Assembly: GCF_038049925.1 (NCBI RefSeq)
Contig: NZ_CP145809.1
Location: 3,878,599-3,942,598, forward strand
Length of the DNA stretch: 64,000 bases
Direction: 5' to 3'
From: Georgenia sp. M64
Lineage (GTDB): Bacteria; Actinomycetota; Actinomycetes; Actinomycetales; Actinomycetaceae
Shown here: positions 25,743-34,239 of the stretch, one piece after another
Layout of the letters: the number at the start of each line of letters is the position of its first letter
Position numbering within the stretch: the stretch's first letter is position 1
Made by a program: the position numbers and the translations under genes
The notes under the pieces: model-generated
The model's input: the letters and a program-made list of their open reading frames with translations, nothing else
What the model was told of the DNA's origin: nothing
The model's database searches: none

Positions 25743-27113
25743 TCACACCCGCCGGCGCGCCGGCACCAGGGTGGCGAGCGCCGCACCGGCGAGGAGCAGC
25801 CCCACGCACCACCACAGGGCGGCGGTGTACCCCGCCGCGAGGGCCGCGGGTCGCTCGTTGTCGTCGCCGCTGAGCCCGACCAGCGCCGGCAGGGCGGCGA
25901 CGGCGAGGAGGCTCGCCGCCCGCGCGACGGCGTTGTTCACCCCGCTGGCGATGCCCGCACGGTCGTCGGGCACCGCGGCCAGGACGGTCACGGTCAGCGG
26001 CGCCACCAGCAGCGTGATGCCGGCCCCGAAGACGGTCACACCCGGCAGGACGTCCCGCAGGTAGGACGGGTCGGCGGGGATGCCGGCGAGCAGGGCGACC
26101 CCGGCCGCGGCGACCGCGGGTCCGGCGACCATGAGCGGGCGGGGCCCGGTGCGCGTCGACAGCGCACCCACCCGGGCGGAGAGGCCGAGCATGAGCAGGG
26201 TCAGCGGGAGCGTGGCCAGCCCGGCGGCCAGCGGCGTGTACCCGCCGACGACCTGGAGGAAGAGCACGAGGAAGAGCGACACCGCACCCAGCGCCCCGTA
26301 CACGACGAACGTCACGAGGTTCGAGGCGGTGAACGCGCGGCTGCGGAACAGGTCGGGCGGCAGCATGGCCACCCGCGACCACCGTTCGACGCCGACGAAC
26401 GCCCCCAGGGCGAGGACCCCGACGACCGCCGCCGGCAGGCTGCGCTCGACGAGGGCGTAGGTGATCCCGGCCAGCCCGAGGACGCACAGCGCGGCGCCGG
26501 CGACGTCGAACCCCCGGCGCGCGCCGCGCACGGACTCCGGGGCGGCGCGCACGGCGAGCAGGGTCAGGACGGCCAGGGGGAGGTTGACGAGGAAGACCCA
26601 CCGCCACGACAGCGCCTGGACCAGCCACCCGCCCACCAGCGGGCCGAGCACGGTGGAGACCCCCGCCCAGGCGGACCAGATGCCGATCGCCCGGGCACGG
26701 TCGTCGCGGACGATCGTGCCCTGGACCAGCGCGAGGCTGCCCGGGGTGAGCAGCGCACCGCCGACCCCCTGCAGGGCCCGGGCGGCCACGAGCTGGCCGG
26801 TGCTCTGCGCGAGCGCGCAGGCGAGGGAGGCGACGGCGAACCAGACGACGCCGACGACGAAGACGCGCCGGCGGCCCAGGCGGTCGCCCAGCGCGCCGCC
26901 GACGAGGATGAGGGAGGCCAGGGTGAGCATGTACGCGTTGACGACCCACTGCAGGCCCTCGACGCCGGCACCGAGGTCGAGACCGATCCGGCGCAGCGCC
27001 ACGTTGACCACCGTGCCGTCGAGGAAGGCCATCCCGGAGCCCAGCACGGCGGCGACGACGGTCCGGCGCCCCGGGGCCGAGCGCAGCGCGACGGTCTCGC
27101 CCACGTCCGCCAT
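25743..27113 (-). CDS. MFS drug exporter, DHA2 (14-TM, EmrB/QacA) type
   Basis: A 456-residue proton-driven multidrug efflux-type transporter. Motif D1-like LGSGMAFLDGTVVNVALRRI is in TM1. Motif A GGALGDRLGRRRVF follows TM2. The motif C region GPLVGGWLVQALSWRWVFLVN lies in TM5-6 (GPLVGGWLV, SWRWVFLVN). The transported compound cannot be inferred. It is divergent from the VOC-family gene at 27225, which might relate to resistance, but this is only positional. Confidence 0.88.
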   Translation of the reverse strand: MADVGETVALRSAPGRRTVVAAVLGSGMAFLDGTVVNVALRRIGLDLGAGVEGLQWVVNAYMLTLASLILVGGALGDRLGRRRVFVVGVVWFAVASLACALAQSTGQLVAARALQGVGGALLTPGSLALVQGTIVRDDRARAIGIWSAWAGVSTVLGPLVGGWLVQALSWRWVFLVNLPLAVLTLLAVRAAPESVRGARRGFDVAGAALCVLGLAGITYALVERSLPAAVVGVLALGAFVGVERWSRVAMLPPDLFRSRAFTASNLVTFVVYGALGAVSLFLVLFLQVVGGYTPLAAGLATLPLTLLMLGLSARVGALSTRTGPRPLMVAGPAVAAAGVALLAGIPADPSYLRDVLPGVTVFGAGITLLVAPLTVTVLAAVPDDRAGIASGVNNAVARAASLLAVAALPALVGLSGDDNERPAALAAGYTAALWWCVGLLLAGAALATLVPARRRV

Positions 27114-27224
27114 GGTCCCAGGTCGCCAGGCCGGGCGGAAGCGGGTCCCGGTCCGGTGCGACCGGGGGACCGTGTCGGGGTCCGGCCCGGCGCGGGGCTC
27201 GGGGTCCGGTGGTACGAATGGCTC

Positions 27225-27614
27225 ATGACCAGCGCCATCGGAGCCATCGCCATCGACGCCCACGACCCCTCGCTCGTGGCCCGGTTCTGGGCCGCCGCCC
27301 TCGGGTGGGAGGTGGTGGAGTCCTCGCCGGAGCTGGTGGGCATCGCCCCGCCGGGCGGCGGCGCGGGGATCGACGTGATCGCCGTGCCCGAGCCCAAGAC
27401 GGTGAAGAACCGCCTCCACCTCGACCTGCGCGCCGACGGCTCCACGCAGGCGGCGGAGGTCGAGCGGCTCCTGGCCCTCGGCGCCCGGCGGGCCGACGTC
27501 GGCCAGGGCCCGGACGTCTCCTGGGTCGTCCTCGCGGACCCGGAGGGCAACGAGTTCTGCGTCCTGTCCCGCTCGGTCCAGGACGTCGCCGCCGAGGAGG
27601 GCGGCACAGCGTAG
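27225..27614 (+). CDS. VOC family protein (glyoxalase-like)
   Basis: A 129-residue, single-chain VOC/glyoxalase-like protein. AIAIDAHDPSLVARFWAAALGWEVV is the first beta-alpha module (IDAHDPSLVARFWAAALGW), KNRLHLDLRADG the second, and LADPEGNEFCVLS the closing metal-side strand. The activity is unknown. The stop TAG is the end of an 18-bp unit whose second copy follows immediately with CAG at that position. Confidence 0.85.
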   Translation: MTSAIGAIAIDAHDPSLVARFWAAALGWEVVESSPELVGIAPPGGGAGIDVIAVPEPKTVKNRLHLDLRADGSTQAAEVERLLALGARRADVGQGPDVSWVVLADPEGNEFCVLSRSVQDVAAEEGGTA

Positions 27615-27632
27615 GAGGGCGGCACAGCCCAG
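27597..27632 (+). repeat. 18-bp tandem duplication spanning the VOC stop codon
   Basis: Copies at 27597-27614 and 27615-27632 differ only at GTAG versus CCAG. The first copy carries the stop TAG and the second CAG. Confidence 0.85.
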
Positions 27633-27673
27633 GAGGCCGTCACCGGGGCGCCGGCGGTGTCTGCGCGCAGGGC

Positions 27674-27679
27674 TAGCCT
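27674..27679 (+). promoter_or_regulatory. Probable leaderless -10 box of the DNA polymerase gene
   Basis: TAGCCT ends 6 nt before GTG 27686. No ribosome binding site is present. Confidence 0.5.
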
Positions 27680-27685
27680 GCCCGG

Positions 27686-29347
27686 GTGGAGGTCCTGCTC
27701 GCCGCCGGCCAGGGCGGCACCCGCCTCGTGGTCCGTCCCGACGGGCACGGGCCGGCGCCGGCCGGCGGACCGGCGGTCCTCGACGCCGAGGGGCTCCCGG
27801 ACGCGGTCCGCGCCCTGGAGCGCGAGCGGCCCCGGTGGGTCTGGGCGGACACGGCCACGACCTACCCGGCGCTGCTGCACGCCGGGGTTCGGGTCGAGCG
27901 CTGCCACGACCTGCGGCTGTGCCACGCGATCCTGCGTGGCGCCGGCGCCCTGCCGCCCGAGGAGTCGGCGTGGGACGCCGTCGCCGCGCCCGGGCCGGAC
28001 CCCGACGCCGCCACCCTCTTCGACGACGCCGCCGCCGCCACGGTGGGGGTCGAGGAGGTCCTCGCCGAGCACCACCGCCAGCAGGTCGCCCTCGCCGGGA
28101 GCGACGGCGGCCGCCTCCGGCTGCTCCTCGCCGCGGAGTCCGCCGGGGCGCTCGTCGCTGCCGAGATGACCCACGACGGCCTCCCGTTCGACCCCGCGCG
28201 CCACGACGAGATGCTCACCGCCGTCCTGGGCCCGCGCCCCGGGCCGGGCGCCCGACCCGGGGCCCTCGAGGCGCTCGCCGGGCAGGTGCGGGACCTCCTC
28301 GGCGCCCCGAGCCTCAACCCCGACTCCCCCACCGACCTGCGGCACGCCCTGCGCGGGGCCGGCCTGGAGGTCCGTACCACCCGCAAGCACGAGCTCGCGG
28401 CCCTCGACCACCCCGTCGTCGCGCCGCTGCTGGAGTACAAGCGGCTCGCCCGCCTGCTCGCCGCGAACGGCTGGACGTGGATGGAGGCGTGGGTGGCTCC
28501 GGCCGACGCCCCCGGGCGCCGCGCGCGGTTCCGGCCAGCGTACGTGCCCGGCGGTGTCGTCACGGGCCGGTGGGCGGCCCGCGGCGGCGGGGCGCTGCAG
28601 CTCCCGCACCAGGTGCGGGGCTCGGTGGTGGCCGACCCGGGCTGGCGCCTCGTCGTCGCCGACGCCGCCCAGCTCGAGCCGCGGGTGCTCGCCGCGATGT
28701 CGCGCGACGAGGCCATGGCCCGCGCCAGCCGTGCCGGCGACCTCTACCAGGCGCTCGTCGACGAGGGGGTGGCCGAGACGCGCGCCGGTGCCAAGGTGGC
28801 GATGCTCGGTGCGCTGTACGGGGCCACGACCGGCGAGGCCGGCCTGCTCATGCCCCGGCTCCAGCGCACCTACCCCCGCGCGACCCGGGTGGTGGAGGAG
28901 GCGGCGCGCTCGGGCGAGCGCGGCGAGGTCGTGCGCACCTGGCTCGGGCGCACCTCCCCGGTCCCGCCCCCGCAGTGGCACCGCGTGCAGCGCCGGGCGA
29001 GCGAGGGCGACGCCGACGACGTGGACCGGCGCCGTGCCGGCGCCGTCGCCCGCGACTGGGGTCGCTTCACCCGCAACTTCGTCGTCCAGGGCACGGCCGC
29101 CGAGTGGGCGCTGGCCTGGCTGGCGGACCTGCGGCTGCGGCTGCGGCGCATCGACGGCGGGGCCCCGCACCTGGTCTTCTTCCTCCACGACGAGGTGGTG
29201 GTGCACAGCCCCGAGGCAGCCGCGGCCGAGGTCGCCACGGCGGTCCGCGCCGCCGCGACCGCGGCCGGCCGGCTGCTGTTCGGGGACTTCCCGGTCGACT
29301 TCGCCCTGGACGTCACCGTCGTGGGCTCCTACGACGAGGCGGTCTGA
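27686..29347 (+). CDS. Family-A DNA polymerase-like protein (bifunctional 3'-5' exonuclease/polymerase family)
   Basis: A 553-residue PolA-related protein, much shorter than full PolA (about 900) and lacking a 5'-nuclease domain. Polymerase motif A is VADAAQLEPRVLAAM near 324 (canonical DYSQIELR). Motif B is KVAMLGALYGATTGEAGL near 370, and motif C is FFLHDEVVVHSP near 495. The N-terminal region occupies the place of a 3'-5' exonuclease but shows no clear DxE motif, so proofreading is doubtful. Such short forms are common in actinobacteria beside a normal PolA. The last 19 bp overlap the end of convergent thiQ. Confidence 0.85.
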   Translation: MEVLLAAGQGGTRLVVRPDGHGPAPAGGPAVLDAEGLPDAVRALERERPRWVWADTATTYPALLHAGVRVERCHDLRLCHAILRGAGALPPEESAWDAVAAPGPDPDAATLFDDAAAATVGVEEVLAEHHRQQVALAGSDGGRLRLLLAAESAGALVAAEMTHDGLPFDPARHDEMLTAVLGPRPGPGARPGALEALAGQVRDLLGAPSLNPDSPTDLRHALRGAGLEVRTTRKHELAALDHPVVAPLLEYKRLARLLAANGWTWMEAWVAPADAPGRRARFRPAYVPGGVVTGRWAARGGGALQLPHQVRGSVVADPGWRLVVADAAQLEPRVLAAMSRDEAMARASRAGDLYQALVDEGVAETRAGAKVAMLGALYGATTGEAGLLMPRLQRTYPRATRVVEEAARSGERGEVVRTWLGRTSPVPPPQWHRVQRRASEGDADDVDRRRAGAVARDWGRFTRNFVVQGTAAEWALAWLADLRLRLRRIDGGAPHLVFFLHDEVVVHSPEAAAAEVATAVRAAATAAGRLLFGDFPVDFALDVTVVGSYDEAV

Positions 29348-30468
29348 GGGACGACGGCGACGCCGTCCGGGTCCATCCGCACCTGCACCTGGGCGCCGAC
29401 CTCCGTGGCGGTGGTGAGGGCGGTCGCCCGCTCGCCCCCGGGCAGGGCGACGTCGACCTCGGTGCGGCCGCGGACGAACCGGGTCGCGAGAACGGGGACC
29501 ACGACGTCGTCGCCCCCGGCCCACCCCTCACCGGTGACGACGTGGAGGGCGGCGGGGCCCAGGCCGACCAGCACGTTAGCGGCCGCGGGGCGTGGGGCCT
29601 CACCGGGCGCGGCAGCGGGGAGCGGCACCTCGCCCATAGACGTCCGGACGACCGCGCCGCGGACCTGCCCGGGCAGGAACGGCCCGTAGCCGAGGAACGC
29701 CGCCACCTCCTGGTTCACCGGTCGGCGCCACAGCCGGGCCGGGCGGTCCACCTGCACGAGGCGCCCGTCCACCATGACGGCCACCCGGTCGGCGACGGTG
29801 AATGCCTCGTCGTGGTCGTGCGTGACGTACAGGGCGGTGGTGCCGGTGGCACGGAGGATCTCGTGGAGCTCACCGGTGAGCCGTTCGCGCAGGCCCCGGT
29901 CGAGGGCCGACAGCGGCTCGTCGAGCAGGAGCAGCGCGGGCGCGGGCGCCAGGGCGCGGGCCAGGGCGACGCGCTGGGCCTGCCCGCCGGACAGGGTCGC
30001 CACCGACCGGTCGCCGTACCCGGCCAGGCCGACCAGCTCGAGGAGCTCGGCGACCCGCTCGGCGCGGCGGGCCCGCGGCAGGCCGTCGAGACCGTAGCCG
30101 ACGTTGCCGGCCACCGTGCGGTGCGGGAAGAGCTGGCCCTCCTGGAACATCAGACCGAAGCCGCGCCGGTGGACCGGCACGCCGGTGACCTCCCGGCCGG
30201 CCCAGGTGATGCCGCCCGCCGCCACCGGCTCGAGACCGGCCACGGCCCGGAGCAGGGACGACTTGCCCGACCCGGAGGGACCGAGCAGGGCCACAACCTC
30301 TCGGGCGGCGACGTCGAGGTCCACCGCGTCGACCGCCGTCGTGGCGCCGTAGCGCACCACCACCCCGCGCAGCCGCAGGCCGGTCGCACCGGACTCGCCG
30401 GTCGCACCCGCCTCGCCGGGTGCGACCGGCGACGCGGTGTCCGTGGCCGTCGCGGCGGTGTCCGTCAC
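29329..30468 (-). CDS. thiQ: Thiamine ABC transporter ATP-binding protein
   Basis: A 379-residue ABC ATPase. Walker A GPSGSGKS is at 63-70, the Q-loop in FQEG near 108, the signature LSGGQ at 158-162 and Walker B LLLLDEP at 178-184, followed by an H-loop in YVTHDHDEA. The C-terminal 130 residues form a TOBE-like accessory domain that is longer than in E. coli ThiQ (232 aa). The start GTG 30468 lies 17 bp after the permease stop. The thiamine assignment rests on the TPP riboswitch and the ThiB/ThiP-type partners; sequence alone would allow other small substrates. Confidence 0.82.
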   Translation of the reverse strand: MTDTAATATDTASPVAPGEAGATGESGATGLRLRGVVVRYGATTAVDAVDLDVAAREVVALLGPSGSGKSSLLRAVAGLEPVAAGGITWAGREVTGVPVHRRGFGLMFQEGQLFPHRTVAGNVGYGLDGLPRARRAERVAELLELVGLAGYGDRSVATLSGGQAQRVALARALAPAPALLLLDEPLSALDRGLRERLTGELHEILRATGTTALYVTHDHDEAFTVADRVAVMVDGRLVQVDRPARLWRRPVNQEVAAFLGYGPFLPGQVRGAVVRTSMGEVPLPAAAPGEAPRPAAANVLVGLGPAALHVVTGEGWAGGDDVVVPVLATRFVRGRTEVDVALPGGERATALTTATEVGAQVQVRMDPDGVAVVPQTASS

Positions 30469-30485
30469 GCCCGCCCGGTCCGCCC

Positions 30486-32186
30486 TCACCACGGGGTCGC
30501 CTCCGCCGTCCGGAGCCGTTCGGCGAGCGCCATGACCGAGGCGGTGAGCACCGCCAGGACCACCGCGGCCGCCATGGCCATCCCGTAGCTCTCCGCGCCG
30601 GGCCGGCCGATGAGCCGGAAGATCACCACCGGGAGGGTGGGCCGGTCGGGCCGTGAAAGGAACGAGGTCGCCCCGAACTCCCCGAGCGAGATGGCGAAGG
30701 CGAACCCGACCGCCAGGCCGAGGGAGCGCACGAGGAAGGGCCCGTCGACGGTGGCCAGCACGCGGGCCGGGCCGGCGCCGAGCGTGGCCGCGGCCTCGCG
30801 CAGGCGCGGGTCGATCGCCCGCAGCACCGGCAGGACCGTGCGCACGACCATCGGTACGGCGACGACCGCCTGCGCGACGGGCACGAGGACCAGGGAGGAG
30901 CGCAGGTCCAGCGGGGGCCGGTCCAGGGTGATGAGGAAGCCGAACCCCACCGTGACCGCCGAGACCCCGAGCGGCAGCATGAACAGGGCGTCGAGGACAC
31001 CGACGGCGCGGCGCCCCGACCGCGACCGCGGGCGGCGGGAGACGACGAGGGCCACCAGGGTGCCGACGACGACGGCGAGGACGGTGGCGTCGACCGCCAC
31101 GCGCAGGGAGTTCGCCGTCGCCTCCCACACCGTGACGCTCAGCGTGCCGGGCCCGCCCGTGGTCCCGAGGTTGACGTAGTTCTCCAGGCCCCACCCTCCG
31201 CCCGGGTTGCGGAAGGAGCGCACGAGGAGGCCGACGAGCGGCAGCGCCAGCAGTCCGGCGACGACGACCGCGGTGACCCCGGCGGGCACGAGGTCCGGCC
31301 CCGGCCGCCACCGCCCGCGCGGGCCCCGCTCGAGGACCCGGAGGGGGTGGGCCGCCGCCGCGGCGGCGCCCAGCCGCAGCGCCCGCTCCTGGCCGGCGCG
31401 GGTGCGGGCGGCCACCCCCAGGGCGAGCGCGACGACGACGAGCTGGACGACCGAGAGGACCGCCGCGGCCCGCAGGTCGAGGAACTGGGTGGTCTGGACC
31501 CAGATCTCGGTCTCGATCGTGCCGAACCGCAGGCCGCCCAGGACGAGCACCACCCCGAACGCGGTCGCGCAGAACAGGAACACCACCGACGCCGCGGACG
31601 CGATCGCCGGGGCCAGGGCGGGCAGGGTGACCGTGCGCAGCGCCCGGGCCGGCGAGGCGCCCAGCGCCCGGGCGGCCTGCTCGGCGCGCGGGTCCAGCCG
31701 CTCCCACATCCCCCCGACCGTGCGCACGACGACGGCGTAGTTGAAGAACACCAGGGCCAGGACGATCGCGGTGAAGGTGCCGTCGAGGCCGAGGAACCCC
31801 AGCGGGCCCCCCTCGGCGAGCAGCGACCGGAAGGCCACGCCGACGACGACGGTGGGCAGCACGAACGGGACGGTGACGAACGCCCGCAGCGCGGCGCGGC
31901 CGGGGAAGCGGGTGCGGTAGAGCAGGTACGCGCCCGGGATGCCCAGGAGCAGGGAGCCGGCCGTGCCGAGCACCGCCTGGGCGAGGGTGAGGCCGAGGAT
32001 CCGCCACGTGCGGGGCCGGGAGAAGACCTCCGCGAACCCGCCGAGGTCGACCCCGCCGTCGGCGACGAACCCCCGGCCCACGAGGGCCAGGACGGGCCAG
32101 GCGAAGAACACCGCGAGGAACGCCAGCGGCACGGCGGCCGCGAGCGCCCAGAGGGGTCCCGCCCAGGACGGGCGCGTCGTCGTCAC
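30486..32186 (-). CDS. thiP: Thiamine ABC transporter permease, two fused BPD domains
   Basis: A 566-residue permease with twelve or so membrane segments and two copies of the binding-protein-dependent permease motif: EQAARALGASPARALRTVTLPAL near 195 (EQAARALGASPARALRTV) and REAAATLGAGPARVLATVDGP near 475. The fused arrangement is typical of ThiP and of iron FbpB/AfuB permeases. GTG 32186 begins 1 nt after the thiB stop, so the genes form one operon (thiB-thiP-thiQ). Confidence 0.85.
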   Translation of the reverse strand: MTTTRPSWAGPLWALAAAVPLAFLAVFFAWPVLALVGRGFVADGGVDLGGFAEVFSRPRTWRILGLTLAQAVLGTAGSLLLGIPGAYLLYRTRFPGRAALRAFVTVPFVLPTVVVGVAFRSLLAEGGPLGFLGLDGTFTAIVLALVFFNYAVVVRTVGGMWERLDPRAEQAARALGASPARALRTVTLPALAPAIASAASVVFLFCATAFGVVLVLGGLRFGTIETEIWVQTTQFLDLRAAAVLSVVQLVVVALALGVAARTRAGQERALRLGAAAAAAHPLRVLERGPRGRWRPGPDLVPAGVTAVVVAGLLALPLVGLLVRSFRNPGGGWGLENYVNLGTTGGPGTLSVTVWEATANSLRVAVDATVLAVVVGTLVALVVSRRPRSRSGRRAVGVLDALFMLPLGVSAVTVGFGFLITLDRPPLDLRSSLVLVPVAQAVVAVPMVVRTVLPVLRAIDPRLREAAATLGAGPARVLATVDGPFLVRSLGLAVGFAFAISLGEFGATSFLSRPDRPTLPVVIFRLIGRPGAESYGMAMAAAVVLAVLTASVMALAERLRTAEATPW

Positions 32187-32187
32187 C

Positions 32188-33273
32188 TCAGCCGATCACG
32201 ATCTCGGTCCAGGCGGCGATCCAGTCCTCGCGCTCGGCGGCGATCTGCTCGGCGGGCACGTCGTGCGGGTCCTCCGCCAGCGGCGCGTGCGCCGCCCACG
32301 CCTCGGGGAGGGGGGCCGTGGTGTCGACCGGGTACATGAACATCTGGCCGGGGATGTCGGCCTGGACGTCGGCCGAGACGAGGAGGTCGACGAAGGCGCG
32401 GGCACCCTCGGGGTTCTCGGCACCGGCGATGACGCCGGCGTGCTCGACCTGGCGGAAGCAGGTCTCGAGCAGGGCACCGGTGCGCGGGTCGCCGCCGCCC
32501 TCGGGCACCTCCGCCGCCGGGGAGGACGCGTAGGACAGCACGAGCGGGCGCGGGCCCGCGCCCTCGGAGCCGGAGAAGTCGACGTAGTACGCGTCGGACC
32601 AGCCCTCGACGACCTTGACGCCGTTGTCGGCCAGGTCTGCCCAGTAGTCCTGCCAGCCGTCCCCGAAGGCCCCGACGGTGGCGGCGAGGAAGGCCAGGCC
32701 CGGCGAGGACGTGGCGGGGTTGGTCACGACGAGGAGGTCGCGGTAGGCGGGGTCGGCGAGGTCCTCCAGCGTGACCGGCTCGGGCAGCCCGGCGTCGGCG
32801 AACCACTGGTGGTCGACGTTGACGCACACGTCGCCGACGTCGACCGGGGTGAGCGCCTCGTCGAGGACGTACTCGCCCGCCGAGTCCGGCAGGTCCGGCG
32901 ACGTGTAGGGCTCGAGGACCCCGGCGTCGACCGCGCGGGCCGCGAAGGTGTTGTCGATGCCGTAGACGACGTCACCCAGCGGGGAGTCCTTCGTGAGGAC
33001 GAGCTGGTTGACCAGCGCGCCGCCGTCGCCCGGGGCGACGAAGGTGAGCGAGTACCCCGTCTCGGCCTCGAAGTCCGCCAGGAGCTCCTCGCTGAGGGCG
33101 AAGGAGTCGTGCGTGACGACGGTGAGCTCCCCGCCGCCGGTGCTCCCGCCCGCGGGCTCGTCGCGCTCCCCCGCGGTGAGGCTGCAGCCGGCGAGGGCGA
33201 GGCCGACGGCCCCGATCGTCGCGGCGGTGCGGAGGGTCACGGTGGTGCGGGTCGTGCCGGCCGTGCTGGTCAT
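32188..33273 (-). CDS. thiB: Thiamine-binding lipoprotein of an ABC transporter
   Basis: A 361-residue extracytoplasmic solute-binding protein. A Sec signal with lipobox LALAGC (Cys30) is followed by a Ser/Gly linker and the mature domain starting LTVVTHDSFALSEELLADFE. THDSF, VYGIDNTFAARAV and DAYYVDF resemble TbpA/ThiB proteins. ATG 33273 has AGGAGG (33278-33283) 4 nt upstream; the longer in-frame start at 33306 lies in the riboswitch expression platform. Expression is expected to fall when thiamine pyrophosphate is abundant. Confidence 0.88.
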   Translation of the reverse strand: MTSTAGTTRTTVTLRTAATIGAVGLALAGCSLTAGERDEPAGGSTGGGELTVVTHDSFALSEELLADFEAETGYSLTFVAPGDGGALVNQLVLTKDSPLGDVVYGIDNTFAARAVDAGVLEPYTSPDLPDSAGEYVLDEALTPVDVGDVCVNVDHQWFADAGLPEPVTLEDLADPAYRDLLVVTNPATSSPGLAFLAATVGAFGDGWQDYWADLADNGVKVVEGWSDAYYVDFSGSEGAGPRPLVLSYASSPAAEVPEGGGDPRTGALLETCFRQVEHAGVIAGAENPEGARAFVDLLVSADVQADIPGQMFMYPVDTTAPLPEAWAAHAPLAEDPHDVPAEQIAAEREDWIAAWTEIVIG

Positions 33274-33297
33274 GCGTCCTCCTCGGTCAAGGAGGGC

Positions 33298-33327
33298 CTG
33301 CACCACCGGCGCACGCCGGTGATGCAG
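33298..33327 (-). promoter_or_regulatory. Hairpin of the riboswitch expression platform
   Basis: Two 14-nt arms (33298-33311 and 33314-33327) pair with one mismatch and a 2-nt loop between the TPP aptamer and the thiB ribosome binding site. It may be an anti-sequestering or terminator stem; there is no U-run. Confidence 0.65.
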
Positions 33328-33333
33328 GGAGAA

Positions 33334-33424
33334 ACCCGACTTCCTTCGCCGGTGCTAACCGGTGCAGGTTCGAGGGTCTGCGGCTGCCCGCACTCTCAGC
33401 GCCGCCCGGGCGCTCCCCTGTCGT
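33334..33424 (-). ncRNA. TPP riboswitch (THI element) upstream of thiB
   Basis: Reading the minus strand, the leader contains the conserved THI-box parts in order: GGGGAGC, GCTGAGAGTGC, GCAGACCCTCGAACCTG, CACCGGTTAGCACCGGCG and AAGGAAGTC. These correspond to the P2/J2-3 CUGAGA core, the P4-P5 pyrophosphate sensor and the closing P1 of the TPP aptamer. It lies about 60 nt upstream of thiB and supports thiamine as the transporter substrate. Confidence 0.94.
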
Positions 33425-33453
33425 TCGCGAAGGAGCCTAGCACCCGGGACACC

Positions 33454-33717
33454 TCAGACCTTGTCCACCCGCTTCTCGACGGGACCACCGTAGAACTTGC
33501 TCGCCCCGCGCATGGCGTAGTGGCGCATGAGGCCGAGGATGGCGCCTGAGACGACCGTGAACGCGAAGACCTCCCAGGCGCGCACGCCGGGGTCGTCCTC
33601 GTCCGTGGGCGGCTCGTGCCCGGTGACGAGCTTCCAGCCGACGTCGACGAGCTTGTTGGTCGCCACGCCCGCCGCGAGCACCGCCCCGGTGCTGACGATC
33701 TTCCAGCCGATGTCCAT
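33454..33717 (-). CDS. DUF4235 family small membrane protein
   Basis: An 87-residue protein. WKIVSTGAVLAAGVATNKLVDVGWKLVTG is followed by an acidic stretch and a second hydrophobic segment, AFTVVSGAILGLMRHYAMRGA; this is the DUF4235 pattern of two membrane helices. The function is unknown. It lies 75 bp downstream of mrpG in the same direction, so it may be read from the mrp operon, but the gap also allows a separate promoter. Confidence 0.82.
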   Translation of the reverse strand: MDIGWKIVSTGAVLAAGVATNKLVDVGWKLVTGHEPPTDEDDPGVRAWEVFAFTVVSGAILGLMRHYAMRGASKFYGGPVEKRVDKV

Positions 33718-33792
33718 GCGTCTCTCCCGTTCGTCGACGATGCCCCCGATCATGCCCGACGCCGGCCCTCGCCGCCGACCGAAGCGGGCCGG

Positions 33793-34239
33793 CTACCCGT
33801 CGGTCCCGGGGGCGTCCTGGCCGGCACCGTCGCCGGCGGCGCCGCGGGCCCGCTCGTCCGCCTCGGCCTCGCGCGCACCCTCGGTCCGGCGGCGGGAGGC
33901 ACGCAGGTCCTCGGTGAGCTCGTCGACCACGAGCCCGGCCCCGTCGACCTTGCCGGTGCGGTACCCGGCCCGGCCGACCATGTGGGCCGAGATGGGGGCG
34001 GTGATGAGCTGGAAGGCGACGACGAGCACGAGCGTCCACACCAGGACCGGCTCCCGCACGGACAGGGCGACCCCGCCGAGCATGAGCACCAGCCCGAGCA
34101 CCTGCGGCTTCGTGGCGGCGTGCATGCGGGAGAGCAGGTCCTGGAGGAAGAACACGGCGTAGGCCGCCACGAGGGTGAGGGTGCTGCCCAGGACGAGCAG
34201 CACCGCCCCCGCGACGTCGGCGACACCCTCCCAGGTCAT
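33793..34239 (-). CDS. mrpG: Mrp antiporter subunit G
   Basis: A 148-residue subunit of the multi-subunit Na+(K+)/H+ antiporter. Three membrane helices cover about 8-95, with FFLQDLLSRMHAATKPQVLGLVLMLGG (LSRMHAATKPQVLGL), the signature of MnhG/MrpG. A hydrophilic tail of about 50 residues (Arg/Glu/Ala/Gly-rich) follows that the family usually lacks. It overlaps mrpF by 4 bp. Confidence 0.92.
   Translation of the reverse strand: MTWEGVADVAGAVLLVLGSTLTLVAAYAVFFLQDLLSRMHAATKPQVLGLVLMLGGVALSVREPVLVWTLVLVVAFQLITAPISAHMVGRAGYRTGKVDGAGLVVDELTEDLRASRRRTEGAREAEADERARGAAGDGAGQDAPGTDG

Noticed and set aside
29329-33273. Iron (FbpABC) or spermidine transporter
   Set aside because: The fused permease resembles iron permeases, but the TPP riboswitch and the ThiB-like binding protein favour thiamine.
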